Below, one piece after another: positions 1 to 11,204 of a stretch of 64,000 nucleotides of DNA. The translations under genes and the position numbers were made by a program. Where the stretch lies: the NCBI RefSeq assembly GCF_024763615.1, contig NC_077222.1, positions 3,348,001 to 3,412,000 of the forward strand, written 5' to 3'. Each line of letters starts with the position of its first letter. Positions within the stretch are counted from its first letter, which is position 1. The notes below the pieces were generated by a model that was given only the letters and a program-made list of their open reading frames with translations, was not told where the DNA came from and did not search any database. This DNA comes from Phlebotomus papatasi (taxonomy: Eukaryota > Arthropoda > Insecta > Diptera > Psychodidae).

Positions 1-595
1 ATTTCAGTATTTATATATTGCACACTCTAAATTGATCAGTTGAAAATATACTTTAAATATTAATATTCGCGTCATACAGATTATTGCGTTGCATTAAATA
101 ATGAACTTTTAAATTCAATTACCTATATTACCCTAACAATTTTTCCGATAAATCTTTAAGATTTATAGTTTTAATTTAAATTAGATATTTATTTAAAGCT
201 CTGTCGCTTATCTCAGTTTATAAATTTTATTTAAAGGCTTTAAAATCTTGAAAGAGATGATTTACTACTTAAGTGTACATGTTTCACTGATATTTGCTTA
301 CTTTGAGTTTTCCACCCTGGCTAACAGGAAGTAAGGTGTTACTTTTAAATAAAATCTTTGTCCAAATGTCCAAAAATGTCGAAAAAAAATGCATAAAATA
401 AGCCAGAGGTGTGCAAGAACCGTTTGAAACCGAATAAATGTCAAAATAAGTTTGTTCAGGTAGCGTTTTGACCATTGACGTACTAGGTTCCTCTGAAATA
501 AGCCCGTAATAAGTACTTACTAAGGGGTCTAAATGGAAGGGGGGAGTAATGCGACACATAGCCTCTTCCTCTCAATTCCTATGTTAACCTCCAAG
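1..595. other. AT-rich sequence without a gene
   Basis: I see no coding exon, RNA gene or element ends here. It is plain AT-rich DNA leading into the repeat that begins near 596. Confidence 0.5.
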
Positions 596-945
596 CGGGC
601 TAGATGCATTGCAGCCCCCGGTACACTCGGGTGAGTAATAGAATATTGGGTAACCAACCCCAGTGGGAAGTCACGAATCTGAGGCTAACGAACATGGGAT
701 CTGGTCCTTTCTAGAGAGGATTGGGCGAAGGTCTAACAATCACTCCCCGCAAAAGCAAGATTGTTACGAAAACTCACAAGGAGCCTCCGATAGGATGGAC
801 TTTTCGATAGCGACCTATGCTACATTTCTTTAGCAAACTGACGGAGAGTTACCAGGACTGGAGGAGGTTAATGCGAAAGGACCGGTCTCTTAAAGGAATG
901 TTGCAGACATCTAAATAAGTAAGTAAGTAAGTAAGTACCTACTAA
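596..945 (+). mobile_element. Non-LTR retrotransposon 3' end with (TAAG)n tail
   Basis: This block has a more balanced base composition than its surroundings and ends in a run of TAAG units (about 913-937). A short tandem tail at the 3' end is typical of several insect LINE clades. No reverse transcriptase reading frame remains, so the call rests on composition and the tail. It could instead be another repeat that ends beside a microsatellite. Confidence 0.4.
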
Positions 946-1058
946 GTCCCTAATTAAGGAACTTTTTAGGCGAACGTTGACATCTTGCAGTAAAAGTAAA
1001 AATTTGAACTAAAATAGGACTTTGTCCAAGTGCGTAAAATAAGTCCATATTAATAAAG

Positions 1059-1430
1059 CACGAATGCTACAGGCCCCACACCACACCAGAACATGCTGGA
1101 GTACCCTTCATCGCTAGCCTCCCGGAATTGAGCCCCATTGCCCATTCCAAGAAGGCCACGAATCCAGTGTCCTCCTCGCTTCACTGGTGAAGACCAACTG
1201 AAGAGCCGATTCAATTCGATTCTGCCTTCGGAATAACTCGTTGAGCACTCACAATCCCATCTAGCGGAACTATAGCGATATCGTAACTTGAAGTTCGCCG
1301 CCGTTATAGCACCCCTCAGAGTTACCATCCTAGCTGAACAGTGATTGGTATCGTTGACTTAGAAGAGTCTTCGTCAGGACGGGATTTCTCCCTCCAACTC
1401 CTCTAGACTCAACAGTCCTACTACAATAAG
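1059..1430. repeat. Dispersed repeat, copy 1 (second copy at 59288-59577)
   Basis: The block starts GCACGAATGCTA and runs to a line containing GACTCAACAGTCCTA. The same text in the same orientation, with deletions and scattered changes, lies at 59288-59577. It is GC-richer than its surroundings. It is open on the minus strand for about 90 codons, but the frame shows no recognisable domain. It is probably a non-LTR element untranslated or 5' region. Confidence 0.6.
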
Positions 1431-1817
1431 TACTTATCAAGTGCTTAATTAGGGCAATTTTTAGGTTAAAGTAATGACATTTGGCTGCAAACAATGGAAA
1501 TTTGAATAGAAGAGGAGATGGATACACCTTAACTATTAGATAGAAAGAAATGAATCAATCTGATATGTCCGAAAACATAACCTCTAAGCATTATTAAAAG
1601 TGTGTAGTATTTTATAACAATTTTCAATCATTTAGTGATAAATTTACGAGTTCCAGTAAAAATCCCAAAAGCCAAAATCCCGAATTCTTAAAAGTGTCAT
1701 AGCTACTCCCAGGATTGCACACGCTCTTGCTGGAGGCAAAGGGAAATTTTCTGCATCTTGGGAAATTATTCTACACATTATCCTCCATATAATTTCATCC
1801 CTTCCAGGATTTTGAAC

Positions 1818-2045
1818 ATTCGGGATTTTGGTTTTCAGAATTTTGGCCTTTTCGGGATTTTGGCTTTCGGAATTTTGGCTTTTTGGATTTTCGGGATCTT
1901 GGCTTTCAGGATTTTGACGATCGGGATTTTTGCTTTTCGGGATTTTAGCTTTCGGGATTTTGGCTTTCGGGATTTTGGCTTTCGGGATTTTGCCGTTCGG
2001 GATTTTGGCTTTCGGGATTTTAACGTAGGGGATTTTAGCTGCCTC
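1818..2045. repeat. Minisatellite, about 15-bp unit
   Basis: The unit TTTTGGCTTTCGGGA is repeated roughly 14 times with small variations, most regularly between 1930 and 2030. Because the period is a multiple of three, a plus-strand frame stays open and reads as F/G/R/D repeats. There is no initiation context or flanking exon signal, so I regard that frame as a by-product of the repeat. Confidence 0.85.
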
Positions 2046-2385
2046 GGAAATTTACAAAAAGTGATGATCAGTAAAATTTACGAAGACTAATAAAACATTC
2101 TTATCTACATTTTGATTTCATAAGTTTAACTCAAAGCCCTATCCGTAGTCCCAATTACTTGTAATTTGGGAACGATAAAAAACCAAGAGACAAAAAATTA
2201 AAGCTTTCAGTGCTTTTTTTACATAAAGATGATAATTTTCAAACAAATATTGTTCAATAAATAAACAAAAATGGTCAATAAATTTCACGGAGAAATTTAT
2301 AAAATAAAGCAGAATTGTAAAACTAACTTTAAACATTATTTGAAATTCGCATTTTAAATTGATTCTTATATACTACAAACTTAAT
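2046..2385. other. AT-rich spacer
   Basis: There is no gene, RNA or transposon end that I can support between the minisatellite and the TTAA-flanked element. Confidence 0.4.
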
Positions 2386-2628
2386 TTAACTCTTTCATCT
2401 CTTTTGGGACTCTGAGTACTCAAAGCAGCATAGTCTGTGTAAAATAATGTTTTTCAACTATTCAAAACTGATAAAAATCTCATTCTTGTCGATGATTAAA
2501 AAATATAAGGATGTCTAAATGTGAGATGTTTCTTTGTGGAACCTCAATTAATTCCAGAGCTTAGATATTTTTGATTAAAAAATGATGAAATTGGCTTGCA
2601 GCATATGCTGCGGTCCAGAAAGAGTTAA
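2386..2628. mobile_element. TTAA-flanked MITE (piggyBac-like)
   Basis: The element begins TTAACTCTTTC and ends GAAAGAGTTAA, so a TTAA target site and short inverted ends are visible at both limits (TTAA at 2386-2389 and 2625-2628). It holds the palindrome GCAGCATATGCTGC near its right end. There is no coding capacity. A closely similar but rearranged copy lies at about 43749-44130. TTAA duplication is the hallmark of piggyBac-type transposition, so it is likely a non-autonomous derivative of such an element. Confidence 0.75.
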
Positions 2629-4510
2629 TACTTTATATGTTGCGGTTTATACGATGTAATTACTTTTGCAAGATTTCCTTACTTCCCAAATAAAAGAAAC
2701 AAATTGTTAATTTGTCAAAATTTAGAGGAAAAATTGTGTGCCACGATTTATGTAATTGGCACACGTTTGACAAACCGACAAAAGCAATTTAGAAAATGAA
2801 AGTAGCTGCGTATTGTCAACAGAGAATTTTAATCAATATAACAATATAACTTAAACGTTTTGTAAAACAATATTATTAGATTTTCTCTTAAATTTATGTC
2901 CCCAGCACACATTTTCGACCAGGAAAATTTCATTAAATAGAAATATATCTGTCTCTTCCTCTCTCAGATATATTACATATATAATTCGACTCTTTCACAC
3001 TCTTCTTCTTCTTTTGAACGTCACAATAAATTCAATTTGGATTTGAGTTTAAAAATGTGAAATAAATAAATATTCAATACCCTTGAGAGAGAAAAGGATG
3101 CACACACTCAGGTAACCTTAAAAGATTTTCCATGAGTTTTTCACGATAGTAATTTACAGTTCTTAGATCGCCTCTTGTGAATATTTTGTGAACTTTTCAT
3201 ACAAAGTGTCATGTGAAACATCCACGGTATCTTATAATTTACATGATAATTTTTGTTAAAGTCTTTTGAAACACTTAGATAAGACGATCTGAGATCGGTG
3301 AGTTTATCACTCCAAAACTGTAAAAAACTGTAAAAAACTGTAAAAAAACTGTAAAATTAATTTCTCTTACAGTGTTTTTTGCTTACCATTTATCGTATTT
3401 TCGTTTTATTTCCTTAATTTTCTTATATTATTTTCACTTACAGTGCCATCGAGTATGAGATAAGGTAATACGGTAATCGAGAATTTACGTAAGAATTCCA
3501 ATGAAAATGCGTAAATTAACAAAATACGGTAAGCATTTTACTGTCAATGTGATTCTGTACTTAAGTGTAGTCAATATTTTTATTATAAATTACGTTAAGC
3601 CGTAGGTTTCTTTAGCAGATTTTTCTCAAAATTGATAGGACGGTCTACAAAATAGTATTTGTATAATCACTATCAAAATTAAAATTAGGAAAAAATCAGA
3701 ATATATCGACATATTTATATAATTTAATTGAATTTAATATGATTCTTTTCACTGAAATAAAAAATGTTTTACTGTTTAAATTGAAGTAACCACAGACCAT
3801 AATTTAAGCTAAAGATAATAAATTAAGGCATTGTATAGTAGAAATTAGCAGTAATAAAAGAAAAATAAAAACAGAGAGAAAATATGAGTTTTTCTTTTAT
3901 TTTACCTGTAACTATATATTAAATGTCAAATTATACGATTGTAAAGATTAAATAATTTCACTCACAAAATTTATTATTTTACTGGTCATTTGCTGTTTTC
4001 TTCCATAAATATATAAATGGCATGTGCAATTCTTTTTTATATTCATGCTCAACCCATTAAAGCTAAACGACTTTACTGGAAAAACCTTCATCAAATCATC
4101 TAATATTCATATCATTATTTAAACTCTGTTTTTATTTAAAAAATATACAAAAAATCAAATTACCAATTTTGCGAATAATTGTTATAAACATATTTTGGGA
4201 TAAGTGATATGGATCTAAGTGGGTTAATATGTTTAAATCCAATTGTGACTCTGATAACATAATAAATAATTAACTAAAGGTTGTCTTTCAGAGGAAAATG
4301 TTATTTGCACGCATAACAATGCTGTTTGTAAGTATACTTTGCTGGAGAACACATTAAGGATATTAGACCTATTGAAATATGAATATTAAATAAATGAATA
4401 AATAAAATCGCTCATCCCCCACGATAGTATTCTAATGGTAATGACCCTTGTGAAAGCTTTAATGTTTAGTGCAATGAAGAGATTTAATTGCAATCCCAAG
4501 CTTATTGCGT
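2629..4510. other. Gene-free AT-rich stretch
   Basis: No coding exon is recognisable. A small cluster of AAAAACTGTA words lies at 3316-3355, and a related ACGGTAA/TTACAGT-rich patch follows to about 3560. It could be a degraded element, but I cannot define its ends. Confidence 0.4.
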
Positions 4511-4512
4511 TA

Positions 4513-5070
4513 ATAGGGGAAGTGCTTGTAATTCCGGACAGTTCGTAATTTTGGATACTATGAGGGTAAAGTTGGACACCACAAACATATTGATTAAAAT
4601 TATGGAATTTTCTTCAAATATTATCATAAATATTTGTTTTACTTTTCAAAATTCAATGAGTTTTTAATTTTTGTGATCTCTTTGGACGAAATTTTAACGA
4701 AACACAGTGCAAAAAGCATTAAAAGAATCTTATAATGGCAAGGGAATACGTAAATCTTCGTGTATTTGTAGTGCCGAATTTAACTCTACTTAATCAATTA
4801 TATGGAAAGTTTCCGGGCTTCTTGAGACATCCTAGTGGCTTCTCATAAACCAGGAGAAGACTTGACAAGTTGAGTTAATGGACAACAATGTGAATCCCAT
4901 TACGACGGATCTGCTGTCCAAAATTACAAGTAGTGTCCAAAATTACAAACAAAGTGTCCAAAATTACAAACAAAATGTCTAAAATTACAAGCAATGTCCA
5001 AAATAACAAGCAAAGTGTCCAAAATTACAAAGTGTCCAAAATTACAAGAAAACTGTCCAAAATTGCAATA
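4513..5070. repeat. Iterated-word repeat (GTCCAAAATTACAA), part of a TA/GGGG element
   Basis: The left end reads TA-GGGGAAGTGCTTG, the same style as the TA-flanked elements elsewhere in the window. From 4917 to 5065 the word GTCCAAAATTACAA recurs about seven times, spaced 16-26 bp apart. Variants (GTAATTCCGGAC, TAATTTTGGA) also occur near the left end at 4525-4560. No matching right terminus was found, so the element is truncated or its right end has drifted. Confidence 0.6.
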
Positions 5071-6243
5071 AAATTCATTTCTAAATATTTAATCATTTTT
5101 AAACGTATTAAGAGTATAATAAAGCCAGAAAATGGCGGCTCCATACAAAAACCCAAAATTAAAAGTGTATCAAGTCTTACAATTTTTGAGATATTTCCTT
5201 GAAAATTTAACTGAGGGTAGTTTTTTATATTATCTTTGAATTCCCTGTTTTAATATTTTGAAAAACTGTTTTGCTTTCGTAATATAATTTTCCAAACATT
5301 CGTATACTTCTAAAACATGCCACAAAGAAGCTGCATTATCTCCTAGAATACGAAAGATAGAGAGGTATATTTTTTTTTAATTTTGCTCCTAAAGACATGC
5401 TCTACAAAATGCCTGTTTCACTTCTTTCACTTTTCATACAAATTTTCCAAGTATTTTTCAATTGAAAATTGTCCAAAAAATGACAGTTTTCATTGCATCT
5501 TTGTACCGAGAATATCATTTTTTCCGAATTAATAATTATTTTTGTACCAATCTACATTTCATTAGCTTTCAAATGGTACATTAGAATTGGAGAAACTCCT
5601 AATAGTTTTTTTGCAATTAAATTTTAAACAACATGCTCCAAATTAGAAATTTTCATGAGCTTTTGATAGCTTTCCGAACTTCCGAGAAATGCTACTCAAA
5701 ATTGTTCAGCAATTCGCCACAAGATTACGCGTCGCATTTTTCACCATGTCTTTCCTTTTCTCTCTGACCTTCAGCACGCCTGCAGTTTTTTGCGATCAGG
5801 CGGAGGAGAAAAAAATGCAAAACAACAAAACTCATCCACTGTGTGAGAAATCTTATGAATTACAGCTGAGCGAATTTTTATGATTTTCACGATCAGTCTC
5901 GTTGTTTCAAAAAATTGTAGAAAATCGTAAAAATTATGAATCGTCAATCGTCATGGGCATTTCACAAAACCAGCTAATATCGCGGTGACTACATAATATG
6001 CCGATATAATTTTTCTCGGAGAAGAAAAAAGTCAGTGATAAGCCTAAATGGGCTTATGCTATGTGTGATTCTTTCATTGCAAATTCGAATTGGGGGCAAA
6101 ATCGAAGTCCAGATGACCTTATGCTAGCTGAGATTTATTACAGGAAACCTCGAAATGCGTGCAACTCGAGGTCGTTGAAAATTGAAGAGTGCAAATTCGA
6201 TTGTCAGAAATGCACAAAAATACATGTAAAACTTTTATGCCAA
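5071..6243. other. Gene-free stretch
   Basis: AT-rich DNA. A short open frame at 5689-5883 has a hydrophobic, signal-like stretch near its start, but it has no homologue I recognise and no supporting signals, so I do not call it a gene. Confidence 0.4.
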
Positions 6244-6244
6244 A

Positions 6245-6545
6245 ATGGCTCAGAAACTATTCCGCAATCCGCGAGTAATACTGCGATCTTCAAAAATCCG
6301 CGAAAAAATTCACGGTCCGGGAAAATCCACAATAAATTCTGGCGGCTGCGTAAATCCGTCAGAAATTCTTCGGTCCGCAAAAGATTCCGCGATCCGCGAG
6401 AAATTTCGCGGTTCGCGAAAATTCGTGAACGATTCCGCGATCCGAGAAAATCCGGGAGCAACACCGCGATCCACGCAAATACACGAAAAATTCCGCGGCC
6501 CACTAAAATCCACGAACACACCGCGATCCGCGAAGTTACAAAATA
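6245..6545. repeat. GC-rich degenerate tandem repeat (TCCGCGATCCGCGA)
   Basis: The words CCGCGATCCGCGA, CCGCGAAA and TTCGCGGTTCGCG recur at roughly 15-35 bp intervals in both orientations. Much of the unit is its own reverse complement, so long open frames appear on both strands at once. They share the same R/I/F/R-type composition and have no domain. The GC content stands out sharply from the AT-rich surroundings. Confidence 0.75.
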
Positions 6546-6826
6546 AACCTAAAAGTAGCGAAAAAGCATAACATGATTTCGAGATTACAATAGAAAACCC
6601 GATTTTGAAATGGAACTTTTGTGAAGGAGAGAAAAAATGAGACATGCATGTTTTACGTATATCTTTGTCTCTAAAAATTGATAAAAAAAATTAAATTTTC
6701 AAGTGACAAAATTTCTATTTTTATTTTCTTCATAGTCCAAAATTTCTATTTCTTCAAAGAACACGTGCATTTGACACATTTAAAAGATAGGGGGAAACAG
6801 GTTTATTTTTTGGCCTTTTTTTGGTA

Positions 6827-8007
6827 CGGGAAAGTACTCTCCTTTCGAATGTTCATGCCTTGGAATAATGGGAATTTTCTTTTATTTTTCGTATGAGACT
6901 TAGGGGAAAGTCGTCTGCCTTTAAATGCAGCAGCCTTTAAATGTTGCGATTTTTTCGTTGTTCTCAAAAGCATAAATTATATTCTATTAACTATTAGGTA
7001 GCTATCCATCATCCTCACAAATCATCAAAAAATGGAGAGCCTAGCTCCTATTTCCTAGATGCTAGATAAAAAAAAAATGAAAATGAGCTCTAAACTGTAA
7101 TTTTGATGTTCCACAAATCATGTGATTTTTCATAGTAAAAATCATTTTACAAATAAATCTTCCATTGTGACACATAGAAGGTTAATCAGGCTTAATATTT
7201 CTGTTAATACATTTTGGTTCAGATGACACAATTTTTGTGGGTGGCAAAAATTTGCAAATATCACCCTGCAGCAGCCTTTAAATGCTAATGTCGTGTGCCT
7301 TTAAATCCTATCTTTCCATACATCAAGACATGTGAAATCGAACTCCTACTTTTCTCTGACGAACGTCATACAAATACTTATAACCTGCTATCTTGCTCCG
7401 GCCGGGATGTTTCAAGTTGACAATTGTCAACTTCAATGGCATTTTCTTCCAAATTTTCAAGTGCAAAACAGTGCTTCAGAAAAATGTGAAGAAAAGTTAT
7501 TGTTTAATGTCTTTTGACTGCAGTGATGATTTTAGTGAGTGCGTTAGGCTTCAATCTAATCATTTATAGCCCATTTACTTTTATTGATTTGATATTCTCA
7601 GTGAAAAAAAAAACATTTAAAGGTAGCTGCCTCGCGTTTAAAGGCAGACTATGCCAGCTGCCTTCATACAAATCGACATCACTTTTTTAATTTCCTCAGA
7701 AGGAAAAACTGAGGACTTGCAAATGGTAAATGAGGTAGTCATATACGCCGAATGAACAAGAGAATTTTTTGGTGTAGTAGAAAATAAAATCCATTTTGTG
7801 GATTCTTCAGAAACAAATCTTAAATTTGGAACTACATTTTTCGTTTGAAGGCAGACGACCTTCCCCTACACATTTCTATTAAATATTAGTTAGCTTATCA
7901 TCAATATTTATGATTATGTGATAATTATTTATAAGTCTCTTAGGAAAAATAAAAGAAAAATCACGCTATTCGCAGGCATGAACGTTCGAAAGGACAGTTC
8001 TTTCCCC
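6827..8007. mobile_element. TA-flanked MITE split by a later insertion
   Basis: The left part (6827-6900) reads CGGGAAAGTACTCTCCTTTC. The right part ends GAAAGGACAGTTCTTTCCCC at 8007, followed by TA. The two parts are inverted repeats of each other over about 75 bp. Without the 6903-7866 insertion the element would be about 217 bp long. Confidence 0.65.
6903..7866. mobile_element. TA-flanked element with iterated GCCTTTAAATG word, copy 1
   Basis: TA lies on both sides (6901-6902 and 7867-7868). The ends are GGGGAAAGTCGTCTGCCTTT and AGGCAGACGACCTTCCCC, which are inverted. The word GCCTTTAAA and its complement occur about eight times inside. A second copy with GCCTTTGAA lies at 20726-21712. 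There is no coding capacity. Confidence 0.85.
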
Positions 8008-8038
8008 TAACCCTTACGATTCGAAATTTAAAACTTTA

Positions 8039-9498
8039 CAATCTTGGCAGGTCAAACTAATAAATAATTAACATGACCTTTATTTTTCCTCCATTCTTTC
8101 CAAAAACCATGTTCTTCTTGGGAATCTTTAAAAACGCATCCTGCGATTTTTTTTATTTTTAAATATGTTTTAGAGGCCGACTCGGTGATAATTTCATATA
8201 AGAAAATACTGTTGAATCAAAGATTTTTCAAGGTCAAAGGTTAAAAATGCTCTATAGAGAGCGTATTTTTAAACCGAATAGAGTGACATTTGGTATAGTT
8301 CCAATGATTATGCAATTTCTTACAATTCTGAAAAGGGTATAATTTTTTATGAATCCATATAATAAACCAGTTTGTGCCTTCAAGGAGTAACAAAAAGATT
8401 TTCAATATTAGTAACTAATTTGTTCCGAAAGTCACCATCGCAGCAAGAAGGACGTTAAATTTGTGGCATTTTTCAAGCTATAATATTTACGGTTTCACTT
8501 TTTTTTTTATTCGAGATTGGCGAGATTTTTCCCCTCTTGCTACCAGCACTGGCACCTTAACTATAGACCTTAACTGTTAGACGAAACGGACGAGATCTTT
8601 TAAATTGCATTAATTTGTTCCCGATAATTGGAACAAAATGTCTATATTTTGGTTCCGACTTTTAGCAACAAATTTGTACTTTTTAAGAGAGGCAAAAGGA
8701 TTCCCCATATTAGTAACGATTTTTGTTCCAAAAATTAAATCGTCCACGGACACCGAAAATTTTTGAAACGAATATGTTACAAATGTAGGAATAGTATTTT
8801 TATAAAAAAAAATCTACAAATTTGTTCCTGACAGTGGGAACAAAACAGTAGAGCGTAACAAAATTTTATTCCAACTCACAGATCAAATTTGTATAAAACG
8901 AAATCTACTGAAATTTGTAGGTATTCCACCGTATCGAAACGGTTCTAAAAGAAAACTTTTACACAATTGTCACTATTCTTAACAAAACCGTAAAGAAAAA
9001 AAAATATTGGAACGAATAAATATCTTTTTTAGGTACATATTTGTTCTGTAACAAATTGTTCTAAAGAAAATTTTTAAGAAATATTTTGGTCAGTGTCCAA
9101 AAGTTTTTACTGTGATTGTGCAATTTGCTAACAATACTACAATTGGACTTCAGATTAAAATTAGTTATAGTTTCATAACTGGTTTATTATATGGATTCAT
9201 AAAAAAATTATACCCTTTTCAGAATTGTAAAAAATTGCATGACCTTTGGAACTATACCAAATGTCACCCTATTCGGTTTAAAAATACGCTCTCTATAGAG
9301 CATTTTTAACCTTTGACCTTGAAAAATCTTTGATTCAACAGTATTTTCTTATATGAAATTATCACCGAGTCGGCCTCTAAAACATATTTAAAAATAAAAA
9401 AATCGCAGGATGCGTTTTTAAAGATTCCCAAGAAGAACATGGTTTTTGGAAAGAATGGAGGAAAAATAAAGGTCATGTTAATTATTTATTAGTTTGAC
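8039..9498. mobile_element. Inner foldback of the 6.6-9.7 kb cluster
   Basis: The segment at about 8039-8345 (AGGTCAAACTAATAAATAATT, ...CGGTTTAAAAATACGC in reverse) is the reverse complement of about 9190-9498. The middle (about 8390-9112) holds a repeat shared with 51409-52787. Shared text includes AGTAACTAATTTGTTCCGAAA and the end word GGTCAGTGTCCAAAAGTTT. The middle repeat probably inserted into, or was captured by, the inverted pair. Confidence 0.7.
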
Positions 9499-9712
9499 TT
9501 TCCCGTACCAAAAAAAGGCCAAAAAACAAACCTGTTTCCCCCTATCTTTCAAATGTGTCAAATGCACGTGTCCTTTTTGAAGAAATAGAAATTTTGAACT
9601 ATGAAGAAAATAAAAATAGAAATTTTGTCACTTGAAAATTTAATTTTTTTTAATCAATTTTTAGAGACAAAGATATGCGTAAAACATGCATGTCTCATTT
9701 TTTCTTTCCTTC

Positions 9713-10520
9713 ACAAAATCTCATAATGCATCGCAAGGCTAAAAATCTGCCTTTGGGTTTTCAACCTTTTCAATGAGTTTTTTGTGTGCTCTGGGTCTGG
9801 GGAGCGCTTCGGAGAAAAATAGACAGACGATGAGCGTGAACAAAAAACAGTAGAAAAAACGAGACAACTGATGGCGCGTGATGCCTCTTTTCACCACCAG
9901 GGGACATCACGGATGCTTTGAGTAGCTCCGCGAGAGCTTGAATCTGGAGCTTTTTTTTCCTTGACGATGCTCTTAAGATTAATTTTAGAAAAAGAAAAGA
10001 TAAATAAGTTATCAAGGTTCAAAACAATACTTCTGAAAAGAATTTAACAAGAACTTCAATTTGTATTGAAAATATTGCACTTCAAACTTTGGACATTGGT
10101 GCTTATATGCACCCTGTCGCAAAATACAATCACTTTCCCTATACCTATTTTTTGGCTTACGATAAAGTTTGTGAATGATTTACTCAGAACTCAGAACTTT
10201 GTCATATGTTAATTCCTCTTCAATATTTTCCATAATAATTTTAAATTTAAAAAAAATTGTCGCTGTTTTTAAGTAAATTACCAAGCATCAAACTTGTTCA
10301 TAAGGGAACGGTGAGACAGTTCAGATAACTAAAGTTTTTGTTTTTTTAGATACTTTTGGCAAGCCTTTATGAACTATTTATGTTTGTCTTTTCAAGACTT
10401 ATGCAAATCTGAAATTGTCCCACTGCACTGTCCCTTTCATGTTGTAGATGTAGAATATTGTAGGAAAATTGTAGCCAAGACACAAGTATCGCATAACGTC
10501 AGAAAACGCCATAAACAAGC
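9713..10520. other. Gene-free stretch
   Basis: A minus-strand open frame at 9770-10015 is low in complexity, with no recognisable family and no splice or promoter support. I see nothing else here. Confidence 0.4.
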
Positions 10521-10521
10521 T

Positions 10522-10846
10522 TAATGCCCAACGCACAACAACTTTTGTTTTGTAAATATGTTTTTGACATTTCAATGAGAGTGAATGAAACCGAGATCTA
10601 GTTATCTCGCTCTCTCTCATGGGAAATTTTGAAAACATTAACATGAAAATGTTAACAAACAAAACTGATTGTGTGTTGGGCATAAAAAGTAAGAATCCTA
10701 ATGCCCAACGCACAATAACTTTTGTAAATATGTTTTTGACATTTCCATGAGAGTGAATGAAGCCGAGATCTAGTCATCTCGCTCTCTCTCATCGGAAATT
10801 TTTGAAAACATGTTTACAAACAAAAGTTATTGTGTGTTGGGCATAA
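10522..10846. repeat. Two tandem copies of a palindromic MITE
   Basis: Copy A (10522-10685) and copy B (10699-10846) each begin TAATGCCCAACGCACAA and end TTGTGTGTTGGGCATAA. Each unit is an inverted repeat about 150-165 bp long with an identical GAGATCTAG...ATCTCGCTCTCTCTCAT core. They lie head-to-tail, 13 bp apart. There is no coding capacity. Confidence 0.85.
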
Positions 10847-10887
10847 TGAACAATACGACAAAAATACGTAATTTTGAGAAAACGGCA

Positions 10888-11204
10888 CACACGGCTCTTC
10901 GTTATCTGGCTGACGTGGGGACAAAGTGACATTTAAGTTTTTTGAATCTGGTCAACGGTTTCTATATTTCATGCTATATGAATTTATTCTCTGTCGAGAA
11001 ACAACATATTTTTCTTCGTTGTGTGTTTATGCATCATTTTGTAGCACGATTGTGTGTCAAAACCTTTGATAAAAAGAAAATAACACATTAATTCATTGAA
11101 GACAAACTGCATATTTCGTCAAAAAAAACGTTTTGAATATATCAACCGCCAGTGTTTGGTAACTGTCATCCGGATATTGAAGTTCCGGATAACGAAGATC
11201 TGTG
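10888..11204. mobile_element. Short copy of the GGCTCTTCGTTATCCG element
   Basis: The left end CACACGGCTCTTCGTTATC is mirrored by GATAACGAAGATCTGTG at the right, with TA following at 11205-11206. The interior shares TTTTTTGAATCTGGTCAACGG with the longer copy at 34123-35330, in inverted order. It looks like an internal-deletion derivative of that element. Confidence 0.75.

Larger units (their letters stand above)
6628..9712. mobile_element. Large nested foldback element
   Basis: The left arm (6628-6831) and the right arm (9503-9712) are near-perfect reverse complements of about 205 bp. Both contain CATGCATGTTTTACG..., CACGTG and GGGGGAAACAGGTTT. Inside the arms are a TA-flanked MITE (6827-8007) that is itself split by another element (6903-7866), and a second inverted pair (about 8039-8345 with 9190-9498). 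No transposase frame is visible. The structure reads as successive insertions of non-autonomous elements into one another. Confidence 0.8.

Noticed and set aside
4917..5065. Regularly spaced repeats that could suggest a CRISPR array
   Set aside because: The units are adjacent or separated by a few variable bases without unique equal-length spacers, and the genome is eukaryotic.
6061..6645. Four overlapping frames on both strands across the GC-rich repeat
   Set aside because: All come from one self-complementary tandem unit, with no start context, domain or splice signals.
9770..10015. 81-codon minus-strand frame with a hydrophobic middle
   Set aside because: Low-complexity composition, no homologue I recognise, and no promoter or splice support.
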